Shown: positions 1 through 6,775 of the stretch, piece by piece
Numbering within the stretch: position 1 is the stretch's first letter
Layout: the number at the start of each line of letters is the position of its first letter
Assembly: GCF_039540975.1 (NCBI RefSeq)
Contig: NZ_BAABFL010000379.1
Location: forward strand, 1-11,070
Direction of reading: 5' to 3'
Source: Kistimonas scapharcae
GTDB lineage: Bacteria; Pseudomonadota; Gammaproteobacteria; Pseudomonadales; Endozoicomonadaceae
DNA length: 11,070 bases
Made by a program: the position numbers and the translations under genes
Notes under the pieces: model-generated
What the model was told of the DNA's origin: nothing
Seen by the model: only the letters and a program-made list of their open reading frames with translations
Database searches by the model: none

Positions 1-94
1 ATTTTGCCTGAAGAGCACAGGGGACGCTCTCTTCATTCAATTTAGCCTTACTTCTTCAGATCGTTAAGCGGGAGTTAAGGTATTTAGGGGGATT

Positions 95-1219
95 GTGTTG
101 TTTACCATAGGACTGATTATCAATCCGGTTGCCGGCCTTGGCGGACGCGTTGCCCTGAAGGGCAGTGATGGTGTTGGAACGGTCGAGCAGGCGCTGGCGC
201 TTGGCGCCATCCCCCGGGCTGAGGCACGCACCGAGGTTGCACTGCGAAAACTGCTTCCGCTTAAGGGTCAGATTCGATTTCTGAGCTGGCGTGATGACAT
301 GGGCGGAGCCCTGTTGAAGCGCATGGGTTTCGTCAATCATTTGCTTGGTAACTCTGACCATAAGCAGACATCCCCTGAAGATACTGAAGCGGCTGTAGTT
401 GCGATGGAACAGGCCGGCGTTGATCTGATACTTTTTGCCGGTGGCGACGGTACTGCCAGAAATATCTGTAACAGAGTGAGTGATGCGCAGCCGGTGCTGG
501 GGATTCCTTCAGGTGTAAAAATTCACTCAGGTGTATACGCGGTAACCCCCTCTGCGGCAGGGCAAGTGGTCGCCATGCTGATTCGGGGTGAGCTGGTGGG
601 GCTGCGGGAACAGGATGTCAGGGATATCGATGAATCAGCCTTCCGTGAAGGCCGCGTCAGGGCAAAACACTATGGTGATCTTTTAGTACCGGAAGAAGGC
701 CGCTATGTTCAGCAGGTCAAACAGGCCGGGCGTGAAGTCGAAGCGCTGGTGGTTCAGGATATTGCCGATTATTTCCGCGATGAAATCATGGAGGACGATG
801 TTCTTTATCTGGTAGGGCCGGGTTCGACCACCCAGGGTGTGATGGATGTCCTTGGTTTGGAAAATACACTGCTTGGTGTTGATCTCATCTGCAATGCAAC
901 CCTGATTGCTTCTGATATGTCGGAGCAAAGCATACTGGAGCACATTAAGGATAAACCGGTCAAGCTGCTGGTCACGGCAATAGGCGGCCAGGGACATTTA
1001 TTTGGCCGAGGCAACCAGCAGTTGAGTCCGGATGTCATCCGTATGGTTGGACGAGAGAATATTCTGGTTCTGGCGACTAAAACCAAAATAAGAGAACTTG
1101 ATGGACGTCCGCTCCTGCTGGATACCGGTGATACCGAACTGGATCAGGCGCTCTGTGGCACAATGACCGTACTGACAGGGTATAACGATCGCATTCTTTA
1201 TCCAGTGACAACGCTATAG
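95..1219 (+). CDS. ATP-NAD kinase family protein (COG3199 type)
   Basis: A 374-residue cytoplasmic protein of the COG3199 group of predicted ATP-NAD/polyphosphate kinases, related to NAD kinase, which phosphorylates NAD to NADP. Seen in the sequence: the N-terminal strand and loop IGLIINPVAGLGG (residues 5-17), followed by LKGSDG; the diagnostic nucleotide-kinase motif GGDGTARN at 116-123; and the second conserved segment GIPSGVKIHSGVYAVTP at 136-152. The length fits this long subfamily rather than the roughly 290-residue classical NAD kinase. The start is uncertain. GTG at 95 lies only 2 nt after the AGGGGGA ribosome site (86-92), whereas TTG at 98 lies 5 nt after it and gives the family-like beginning (M)FTIGLIINP, so the true start may be one codon later. 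The actual substrate of this subfamily is not settled; NAD kinase activity is inferred from the fold. It stands alone, with no partner gene visible on its left. Confidence 0.88.
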   Translation: MLFTIGLIINPVAGLGGRVALKGSDGVGTVEQALALGAIPRAEARTEVALRKLLPLKGQIRFLSWRDDMGGALLKRMGFVNHLLGNSDHKQTSPEDTEAAVVAMEQAGVDLILFAGGDGTARNICNRVSDAQPVLGIPSGVKIHSGVYAVTPSAAGQVVAMLIRGELVGLREQDVRDIDESAFREGRVRAKHYGDLLVPEEGRYVQQVKQAGREVEALVVQDIADYFRDEIMEDDVLYLVGPGSTTQGVMDVLGLENTLLGVDLICNATLIASDMSEQSILEHIKDKPVKLLVTAIGGQGHLFGRGNQQLSPDVIRMVGRENILVLATKTKIRELDGRPLLLDTGDTELDQALCGTMTVLTGYNDRILYPVTTL

Positions 1220-1289
1220 CCGTTAAGCCGGAGTAATTGCTTTTTGTGATAGAGATTTTCTGAAGTACCAGTCAGTTTCTTACGTTCAG

Positions 1290-1329
1290 TTGCCATCCAA
1301 TCCTGATAATTCACAGGATTGGATGGCAA
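1290..1329. repeat. Perfect 16-bp inverted repeat (hairpin)
   Basis: Arms 1290-1305 and 1314-1329 are exact reverse complements (TTGCCATCCAATCCTG), separated by the 8-nt loop ATAATTCA. It lies 70 nt downstream of the kinase stop codon. Neither strand carries a T-run right after the stem, so it is not a textbook intrinsic terminator. It could be a transcript-end hairpin, a copy of a dispersed palindromic repeat, or a protein binding site. The 270-nt gap around it (1220-1490) holds no convincing gene. A TATAAA hexamer at 1451-1456 is a possible -10 element for the next gene, but I see no good -35. Confidence 0.75.
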
Positions 1330-1508
1330 TGGTTTAGGCGCGTAATTATTGTGGCCTTCTGAACTCCCCCCTACACACGTCCTTACCGCCCCAACGGATC
1401 GGTATAAGGCAATCAATGCGTAATGTTCTATGTTTTTTATTAGGTAGCCTTATAAACGGTTACCACGCTTGATCAGTCTTTTTCAATTATGTGAGGTTAG
1501 ATGTGGTC

Positions 1509-2048
1509 ATGGCCAAATGGCACAGCAATAATCGTGTGTTGATGTCTGTTTTTCTTTCCAGTGTGTTGGGTGCGTCGATCACACCACTGCTGGCAGACGG
1601 TATGCATTCTTCTCATGCTCAGCACGGGGGAGATCGTACCTGCTGTCATCATGAGGAAATGGTTGCTTTGCCGGAGGGTGTGAAAGTACCGGAATTATCA
1701 TTGCTGTTATTCCGCGATGCGGTAACGGGGTTTAATCTGCATCTCAATATCCGGAATTTTGAGCTTGAGTCACCGGAGTATGCAGCGGTTCGACATGAAG
1801 AGCTGGCTCAGGGGCATGCGCATCTGTTTATCAATGGCAAAAAAGTCAAACGCCTTTATGGACCCTATGAACATCTGCCCGGGAATTATTTCACCACGGG
1901 TGAGAATGAGATCAAGGTCACCTTGAATAGCCACGACCATGCGAGCTTAACCGTTAACGAGAAGCCATTAAGTGCAACATTAAAAATTAACACCGAACAG
2001 GATGACCCGGTGATCAGTCATGAGTCGACATCACCTGTCAGTGATTGA
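1509..2048 (+). CDS. Exported His-rich protein, possible metal binding
   Basis: A small protein (179 residues from ATG 1509) probably exported to the periplasm. An N-terminal signal peptide is visible: basic start (MAKWHSNNR), hydrophobic core (VLMSVFLSSVLGASI) and a likely cleavage site after LLA at residue 29. The mature protein begins with a cluster rich in His and Cys (residues 33-48, including CCHHEE), which suggests metal binding. The remainder is a single beta-rich domain with a conserved-looking core, HAHLFINGKKVKRLYGPYEHLP (103-124) and NEIKVTLNSHDH (133-144). This arrangement resembles small periplasmic proteins of unknown role with an Ig-like fold, but I cannot name a family with certainty. 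Start choice: in-frame GTG codons at 1491 and 1503 are possible; GAGGT at 1492-1496 would suit 1503 best by spacing, while ATG 1509 gives the cleanest signal peptide. It lies 78 nt upstream of bluB and may be cotranscribed with it, although no functional link is obvious. Confidence 0.72.
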   Translation: MAKWHSNNRVLMSVFLSSVLGASITPLLADGMHSSHAQHGGDRTCCHHEEMVALPEGVKVPELSLLLFRDAVTGFNLHLNIRNFELESPEYAAVRHEELAQGHAHLFINGKKVKRLYGPYEHLPGNYFTTGENEIKVTLNSHDHASLTVNEKPLSATLKINTEQDDPVISHESTSPVSD

Positions 2049-2110
2049 GCTTAAGACGTAATACGTTATTTGGAGTCTGATACTTCTGTAATAATCATTC
2101 GATCAGGGCC

Positions 2111-2119
2111 AGGGAGAGG
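2111..2119 (+). promoter_or_regulatory. Ribosome binding site that sets the bluB start
   Basis: AGGGAGAGG ends 7 nt before ATG 2127. An upstream in-frame TTG at 2070 would add 19 residues unlike BluB proteins and has no good ribosome site, so the ATG is preferred. Confidence 0.7.
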
Positions 2120-2126
2120 CTTTTCT

Positions 2127-2780
2127 ATGCAAAAAATGGCAGCGACGCCACCTCGGTTTGATCAGCAGTTCAGAAACCAGTTTAGGCAACTGCTCGAATG
2201 GCGGCGGGATGTGCGACGGTTTGATACCCGTCCACTGCCTGACGGGTTGGTGGATGAATTGCTGGATATCGCGAATCTTTCTCCATCCGTCGGGTTGAGT
2301 CAGCCCTGGCGCTTCATTATGGTTGACGATGTGGAGCGGCGGGCGCAGGTAACCGCAGACTTTGAACAGTGTAATCGCGCGGCATTAGAGCAGTTTTCAG
2401 GTGCCCGGGCGGCTCGGTATGCCAGCCTTAAACTGGCGGGACTCCGTGAAGCGCCTGTCCAGATTGCCACCTTTGTTGATGTGAACCCTGATCAGGGGCA
2501 TGGATTGGGGCAGACGACGATGCCGGAAACCCTGCATTACTCATCCGTTCTGGCCATTTACTCGCTGTGGCTCGCTGCAAGAACCCACGGTGTTGGTTTG
2601 GGATGGGTGTCCATCCTGAACCCTGGTGTGGTGAAGGGTATCTGCGAAGTGCCTGATCACTGGCAATTCATTGCCTATCTTTGTCTTGGCTACCCGCTGG
2701 AAGAGCATACCGAGCCGGAATTACAGTTATCCGGCTGGGAGACGCGTCGTTCGCTGGGTAATAAGGTGATACGTCGCTAG
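2127..2780 (+). CDS. bluB: 5,6-dimethylbenzimidazole synthase BluB
   Basis: BluB breaks down reduced FMN with oxygen to form 5,6-dimethylbenzimidazole, the lower ligand of vitamin B12, in the cytoplasm. It has a flavin-reductase/nitroreductase-like fold. Visible motifs (217-residue form): RRDVRRF at 26-32, SVGLSQPWRF at 54-63, the helix MPETLHYSSVLAIYSLWLAA (132-151), and GVGLGWVSILNP at 155-166. Asp28 and Ser162 probably correspond to the catalytic Asp32 and Ser167 studied in Sinorhizobium meliloti BluB (positional match, inferred). Length agrees with the family (about 220). No other cobalamin gene and no recognisable B12 riboswitch are in the window, so bluB is separated from its pathway here. 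It converges on the methyltransferase gene, with 12 nt between the two stops. A generic nitroreductase is the alternative, but the motif set is BluB-like. Confidence 0.93.
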   Translation: MQKMAATPPRFDQQFRNQFRQLLEWRRDVRRFDTRPLPDGLVDELLDIANLSPSVGLSQPWRFIMVDDVERRAQVTADFEQCNRAALEQFSGARAARYASLKLAGLREAPVQIATFVDVNPDQGHGLGQTTMPETLHYSSVLAIYSLWLAARTHGVGLGWVSILNPGVVKGICEVPDHWQFIAYLCLGYPLEEHTEPELQLSGWETRRSLGNKVIRR

Positions 2781-2792
2781 TTGCGAATTGAA

Positions 2793-3530
2793 TTATTTTG
2801 TTACAACGCCGCCATACATGAAAACTGGCAAGTCTGTATTGTCATTATCGTTGTGCCAGGTTTGGACGGGTTGAATACCGGATTCAGTGAGCTGCCATGG
2901 TTTTATCAGTGCGCTGAATGCATCAGGGGTACGCATGTGAAAACCGTCACCTAAGAGCTCTAAGGCTTCCGGGTAATTGCTTAGCGCATCACTATCCAGA
3001 TCAAATATCACCTGACTCCTTTCGGGCGCATGTTCATGCAGAGACTTAAATAATCTGGCAACGGCTTCATCGTTCAAGAACACACTGACTCCGACCACCA
3101 CATATCCAATTGGGGTATTGTCATCTGCACCCAGAACGTTTTCTATTAATGTGCTATCGCAAGTTGAGAAATCATTGGCATCGCAAAAACCGTAATCGGC
3201 ACGTGGCGTATGCTTTAAGATCTCTTTGCCCAACTGGATATTGTAGGGGTCTATATCGGTATACAGTACGCGAGCATTCGGAGCGGCTTCATGAACATTA
3301 CCACAGGACGGGATTCCCGCCCCTAGTACCAGAAATCGATCAATACCTTGTTGATTGAGTGATTGGCAGGCCCGAACAATAAACTGTCTCAGCGTCTGGA
3401 AAACTTCCGGGCTGCGATCATAGATACGACAGTACTGCATGGCTGCTTCGACATCGGCAGGCGTATGATGCTTGCCGCCCAGCCAGACATCCAGTATTCG
3501 ACCTGTATTGGGTATTTCAGGCACATCCAT
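2793..3530 (-). CDS. SAM-dependent methyltransferase, PF04672 (DUF574) type
   Basis: A 245-residue protein matching the S-adenosyl methyltransferase family PF04672, which is best known from actinobacteria, where members often sit near secondary-metabolite or regulatory genes. Seen: the family-typical beginning RILDVWLGGKHHTPADVEAA (11-30); the SAM-binding glycine motif FLVLGAGIPSCGNVHE (66-81); the following acidic strand VLYTDIDP (88-95); and a C-terminal strand VIFDLDS (174-180). No signal peptide or membrane segment, so it is cytoplasmic. The start ATG has GAGGG 7 nt upstream. It diverges from the unknown protein and P450 pair, sharing about 130 nt of control region. The methyl acceptor is unknown; small-molecule methylation is inferred only from family and neighbours. 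Confidence 0.85.
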   Translation of the reverse strand: MDVPEIPNTGRILDVWLGGKHHTPADVEAAMQYCRIYDRSPEVFQTLRQFIVRACQSLNQQGIDRFLVLGAGIPSCGNVHEAAPNARVLYTDIDPYNIQLGKEILKHTPRADYGFCDANDFSTCDSTLIENVLGADDNTPIGYVVVGVSVFLNDEAVARLFKSLHEHAPERSQVIFDLDSDALSNYPEALELLGDGFHMRTPDAFSALIKPWQLTESGIQPVQTWHNDNDNTDLPVFMYGGVVTK

Positions 3531-3594
3531 GATGATTCCCTCGATGCAATGGTTTGATGTCTGTGCTTATCTAAAAAAAGAGTAGATGAAGCGA

Positions 3595-3608
3595 TTGGTT
3601 TAAACCAA
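3595..3608. promoter_or_regulatory. Perfect 14-bp palindrome, candidate operator
   Basis: TTGGTTTAAACCAA is its own reverse complement and lies in the divergent region between the methyltransferase start (3530) and the unknown gene start (3660). Position and symmetry fit an operator for a dimeric regulator acting on both transcripts. No regulator gene is next to it, and I could not assign clear -10/-35 boxes on either side, so the operator role is inference. Confidence 0.45.
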
Positions 3609-3659
3609 GACGCAATGATTCATCACAGGGAGCAAGTGCTTACAGTCAAAGGAAAGGCA

Positions 3660-4364
3660 ATGACCGAGCCAGTTGCAATTACGAATAATAGAGAGATGCT
3701 ACGTAGTAGCCTAGAACAGCAGATCAGGGAAATCCGTCCACTGAGGGCAGTGAACTATACCGATAATTGGATGGATATCATCGGTTTCTTTTCTGAAATT
3801 GGTAAAAGGCTTGATACCTTCGGAACGATATTTTCCATCCAATTAACAAACGATGAATCTTTATCAGCAATCGTTCACGTTGAATCATTATTTCGTGCAA
3901 ATCCTCGGGATTGGTTGCCCGGTGTTTTACTTGGCTATTACTACTTCGCCATCTTGCAGGATACTGAGCGTTGTTCAGTGGTTATGTCTGACATCGCAAA
4001 CCTGATTGGGACACCAACGGTTTGTCAGGCAATCAATGATCGTCTGCTGTTGTTAAATCAAGGAATAACTGATCAGCCACGTGCCTTATATCAGCGACAG
4101 GAAGCGATGCTGAATCAACGTCTGATATCATTCACGAACAAACATGGGCAGTGTCCCTGTGCGTTGATGGAACTTGCTCAAACGCAGGAAGAGCAACCGC
4201 TGTTTGAAGAGCTATCTCAATTCTGGGCCATCGACCCTGAATCAGGACAAATCATTCTGAAAGAGCACTTGGTTCGTCACAGGAAAGCCTCGGATAGACA
4301 TCAGCGGATGAGCCGTGTGGTTCGCCATCAGCCAACAACCTTTGAACAACCGGATAATCAGTGA
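3660..4364 (+). CDS. Unrecognised 234-residue protein, paired with P450
   Basis: I do not recognise a family. The predicted protein appears mostly helical and soluble, with no signal peptide. A hydrophobic aromatic stretch, DWLPGVLLGYYYFAIL (84-99), is too short and interrupted to be a clear membrane segment. Four cysteines occur: Cys105, Cys122 and the pair HGQCPC (162-167). The C-terminal tail (about 203-224) is strongly basic, rich in His and Arg. Start choice: ATG 3660 has AAAGGA at 3648-3653 with 6-nt spacing, while the in-frame ATG 3615 has no ribosome site and almost abuts the palindrome. Its stop is 11 nt before the P450 start, so the two are almost certainly translated from one transcript. 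A role as partner or substrate-supplying enzyme of the P450 is inference only. It shows none of the motifs I would expect of a ferredoxin, of a cyclodipeptide synthase or of a terpene cyclase. Confidence 0.8.
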   Translation: MTEPVAITNNREMLRSSLEQQIREIRPLRAVNYTDNWMDIIGFFSEIGKRLDTFGTIFSIQLTNDESLSAIVHVESLFRANPRDWLPGVLLGYYYFAILQDTERCSVVMSDIANLIGTPTVCQAINDRLLLLNQGITDQPRALYQRQEAMLNQRLISFTNKHGQCPCALMELAQTQEEQPLFEELSQFWAIDPESGQIILKEHLVRHRKASDRHQRMSRVVRHQPTTFEQPDNQ

Positions 4365-4375
4365 AGGTGAGCACA

Positions 4376-5695
4376 ATGACAGGATGTCCTTTCCATCAGA
4401 GTGAACCAACGGATATCGGCGCTGCCTATAACCCATTGTCTCCGGAGCAGACCCGCGATCCTTATGGTATGTACCGTCTGGCCAGGGAAACGCAGCCGGT
4501 ATTTTTCAGTGAGCTTTACCAGATGTGGATCGTCACACGCTATGACGATGTCGTTAAGGTGCTCAAGGATACGGATACCTATTCCAGCCTGGGAATTATC
4601 ACGGTTAACAGTGGCCGGTTGCCGGCAGAAGTCGTTGAAGTGCTGGAACAGGGTTATCCCCAGGTGCCTGGCATGACTGACAATGATCCACCGCATCATG
4701 ACCGCATACGAAGCCTGGTAGGCAAGGCGTTTTCACAACGTATTGTTACAGCGATGGAACCGCATATTCGTTTCATTGCCAATGAAGTGGTGGATCAGTT
4801 TGTGGATCGCGGTGAGGTCGATATTCTTGAACATTACGCCTTTCCCTTTCCTCTGATTGTGATTGGCGATGTCCTTGGTGTGGATCGTGAACATCTGGCG
4901 AACCTGAAACAATGGAGTGACGACTGGGTTGCCCTGCTGGCGGCGCCTCTGTCACTGGAGGAGCAACTGGAAAATGCCCGGGGCTTTGTTGCCTTCCAGC
5001 ACTTTTATCATGATTTGATTGAGGAAAAACGTCGACATCCGAAACAGGATTTGATTTCACACATGATCCATGCCCGACAGGAGGGAATGGAGCCTCTGAC
5101 CACATTAGAAATGGTCAATGTCTGTATGAGTGCCACCTGGGCGGGGCATCAGACGGTGACCAGCATGATCTGTAATCTGCTTTATCGCCTTTTGGCTGAT
5201 CCTGCCTTTTGGCAAACTTGTTGCCGTGATCGCAGTATGATTGCGACGGTACGTGAAGAAGTATTGCGGATCGATTCGCCTCTGCAGAGCATGATGCGTT
5301 ATACGACCAGGGAAACTGAGTTGGGCGGTATGACGATTCCAGAAGGTGCCGCTGTACAGGTGCTGTTTGGTGCAGGTAATCATGATGACCGGATGTTTGC
5401 TGATCCGGAAACATTCACGCCGGGTCGGAAAGATGTTGCCAAGCATCATCTTGCCTTCGGTAAAGGTATTCACTATTGCCTCGGATCCCAGTTGGCACGC
5501 CTTGAGGGACAAGTTGCTGTTGAAGTGTTGATGGATCGTTGTCCCGATTTACATCTGAAAGCCGATCAGACCATTGAGTACCAACCCAATTTTCTCTATC
5601 GAACCATGAAGTCATTGGAACTGGCATGGACGCCACCGGTGTCGGACAACTCATCCGTGAATGTAGAGCAAACAGCCTCTCTTGAGTTGCTTTGA
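4376..5695 (+). CDS. Cytochrome P450, bacterial soluble class
   Basis: A 439-residue soluble haem monooxygenase. Seen (numbering from ATG 4376): substrate-side segment MTDNDPPHHDRIRSLVGKAF (100-119); I-helix TWAGHQTVTSM, with AGHQT at 256-260; K-helix ExxR as EVLR (295-298); and the haem loop FGKGIHYCLG (361-370) with axial ligand Cys368. Length and the lack of a membrane anchor fit CYP107-like bacterial P450s that need an external ferredoxin and reductase; neither gene is nearby. The I-helix normally has an acidic residue before the threonine (AGxE/DT), but here it is Gln259, which may alter proton delivery. Start choice: GTG 4361 and GTG 4367 are also in frame, but AAGGTGAG at 4364-4371 favours ATG 4376. 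It is coupled to the unrecognised gene just upstream. The substrate cannot be read from the sequence. Confidence 0.95.
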   Translation: MTGCPFHQSEPTDIGAAYNPLSPEQTRDPYGMYRLARETQPVFFSELYQMWIVTRYDDVVKVLKDTDTYSSLGIITVNSGRLPAEVVEVLEQGYPQVPGMTDNDPPHHDRIRSLVGKAFSQRIVTAMEPHIRFIANEVVDQFVDRGEVDILEHYAFPFPLIVIGDVLGVDREHLANLKQWSDDWVALLAAPLSLEEQLENARGFVAFQHFYHDLIEEKRRHPKQDLISHMIHARQEGMEPLTTLEMVNVCMSATWAGHQTVTSMICNLLYRLLADPAFWQTCCRDRSMIATVREEVLRIDSPLQSMMRYTTRETELGGMTIPEGAAVQVLFGAGNHDDRMFADPETFTPGRKDVAKHHLAFGKGIHYCLGSQLARLEGQVAVEVLMDRCPDLHLKADQTIEYQPNFLYRTMKSLELAWTPPVSDNSSVNVEQTASLELL

Positions 5696-5705
5696 GGAAA
5701 TGAAA

Positions 5706-5733
5706 AAACGCCCCGGTCTCAGCCAGGGCGTTT
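5706..5733. terminator. Bidirectional intrinsic terminator between P450 and htpX
   Basis: Arms AAACGCCC (5706-5713) and GGGCGTTT (5726-5733) pair perfectly, and two further G-C pairs can form inside. On the leftward strand the stem is followed by an uninterrupted T-run (complement of the A-run 5703-5708), a good terminator for htpX. On the rightward strand the tail is only TTT-GGG-TTT, so termination of the P450 transcript is probably weaker. It lies between two converging stops (5695 and 5761). Confidence 0.85.
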
Positions 5734-5760
5734 GGGTTTCAGTGTGTTTACCTAGTAGGA

Positions 5761-6633
5761 TCAAGCTTGTTGAAGAGCTGCAATCCGTTTCTCAAGCGGC
5801 GGGTGACTCATGAACCATTCAGCAGCACCATGTTTCCCGCTGATGCCAAAGGCCATCAAAGAACCTTCCAGCTGGGGTTCCATGTTGTTCTGCAGTCGTT
5901 GCAGGGCGGCAATCATCTTCTGGCGACCGGCCAGGTTGGCACCACCGGCATCCGCCCGATACTCTCGCTGTCGTGAGAACCACATGACAATGACACTGGC
6001 CAGTACGCCAAAGACCATTTCCAGCACCATGACGATGCCCATATAGGCAAAGCCACCCAGTCCCTGGCCTTCTTCATTGTTATTGCGCATGACGTTGTCG
6101 ATAGCGCCAGCAATCAGTCGTGCCAGGAAAATAACGAACGTATTCACCACGCCCTGAATCAGGGTCAGAGTGATCATGTCACCGTTGGCGACGTGGCTGA
6201 TTTCATGGCCAAGTACCGCTTCAGCCTCATCCGCATTCATGCTGTTCAACAGCCCTGTACTCACGGCTACCAGCGCATTATTGCGATTGGCGCCGGTGGC
6301 AAAGGCATTCATGTCCGGGGCATTGTAGATGGCCACTTGTGGCATGCCAATGCCGGCTGACTGTGCTTGGCGGGCAACGGTGTCCAACAACCATTTTTCG
6401 GTGGCATTACGGGGTTGCTCAATCACCTGGGCACCCGTGCTGCGAAGTGCCATCCATTTAGACATGAACAGTGAAATCAGTGAGCCGCCAAAACCGAATA
6501 CGGCGGCCAATACCAGCAGTCCGCCCATGCTGGAGCGGTTAATGCCGAACATGGTGTACACCAGGTTCAAGACAATGCTCAAAACCAGAATAACGGCCAG
6601 GTTGGTCGCCAGGAAAAGAACAATCCGCTTCAT
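5761..6633 (-). CDS. htpX: Protease HtpX (membrane zinc metalloprotease, M48)
   Basis: HtpX is an inner-membrane zinc endoprotease that helps remove misfolded membrane proteins. Seen in 290 residues: two N-terminal membrane segments (about 4-27 and 38-58); the zinc motif HEISH at 143-147 within VLGHEISHVANGD; two further hydrophobic segments (about 158-178 and 195-219); and REYRADAGGA (223-232), whose Glu224 is the likely third zinc ligand. Length matches E. coli HtpX (293). ATG 6633 is preceded by GGAG with 5-nt spacing. It has its own promoter and a terminator just behind it, so it is a single-gene unit. The heat-shock-like promoter fits its known stress role. Confidence 0.97.
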   Translation of the reverse strand: MKRIVLFLATNLAVILVLSIVLNLVYTMFGINRSSMGGLLVLAAVFGFGGSLISLFMSKWMALRSTGAQVIEQPRNATEKWLLDTVARQAQSAGIGMPQVAIYNAPDMNAFATGANRNNALVAVSTGLLNSMNADEAEAVLGHEISHVANGDMITLTLIQGVVNTFVIFLARLIAGAIDNVMRNNNEEGQGLGGFAYMGIVMVLEMVFGVLASVIVMWFSRQREYRADAGGANLAGRQKMIAALQRLQNNMEPQLEGSLMAFGISGKHGAAEWFMSHPPLEKRIAALQQA

Positions 6634-6666
6634 AGGATCTCCACAGGTGCGGGTAAGGATGTGGTT

Positions 6667-6695
6667 ATATGTGGGCGATTTTCAGGATTTCAAAG
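6667..6695 (-). promoter_or_regulatory. Probable sigma-32-like heat-shock promoter of htpX
   Basis: Read on the minus strand, TTTGAAA (6694-6688), a 13-nt spacer, then CCACATAT (6674-6667). This compares well with the E. coli sigma-32 consensus CTTGAAA / CCCCATnT. The same stretch also offers a sigma-70 reading (TTGAAA, 18 nt, TATAAC), so the promoter may serve both factors. It lies about 35 nt upstream of the htpX start codon, leaving a short leader. Confidence 0.6.
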
Positions 6696-6736
6696 GCATT
6701 GCGCCAGCTTTTTTTGTAACGATTGGGTCAGAAGTA

Positions 6737-6764
6737 GTGTGTGGTCAGTAGTATGACCACACAC
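6737..6764. repeat. 11-bp inverted repeat behind the DUF924 gene
   Basis: Arms GTGTGTGGTCA (6737-6747) and TGACCACACAC (6754-6764) pair perfectly around a 6-nt loop. It begins 11 nt after the leftward DUF924 stop codon, so it may protect or end that transcript. No T-run follows on the leftward strand, and it also lies about 40 nt upstream of the htpX promoter, so a regulatory site cannot be excluded. Confidence 0.6.
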
Positions 6765-6775
6765 ATAAAAAGGGA

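Noticed and set aside
1..94. Tail of an upstream gene or a terminator at the left edge
   Set aside because: No convincing open frame ends here, and the only hairpin (AGAGC/GCTCT) has a 5-bp stem.
1198..1416. Leftward open frame of 72 codons across the kinase/His-rich gene gap
   Set aside because: It runs through the 16-bp hairpin, overlaps the kinase end, shows no family resemblance and has no good ribosome site.
2049..2126. Cobalamin riboswitch ahead of bluB
   Set aside because: The gap is only 78 nt and no B12-box-like sequence is visible.
5105..5512. Leftward open frame of 135 codons inside the P450 gene
   Set aside because: It is antisense to the clearly coding I-helix to haem-loop region, with no recognisable protein features.
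3660..5695. Cyclodipeptide synthase plus P450 pair
   Set aside because: P450s often accompany cyclodipeptide synthases of about 230-240 residues, but the upstream protein lacks the expected N-terminal GISxxNS-like motif and other family residues.
6329..6751. Rightward open frame of 140 codons overlapping the htpX start and promoter
   Set aside because: It is the antisense shadow of htpX; the htpX frame has unmistakable motifs and a good ribosome site.
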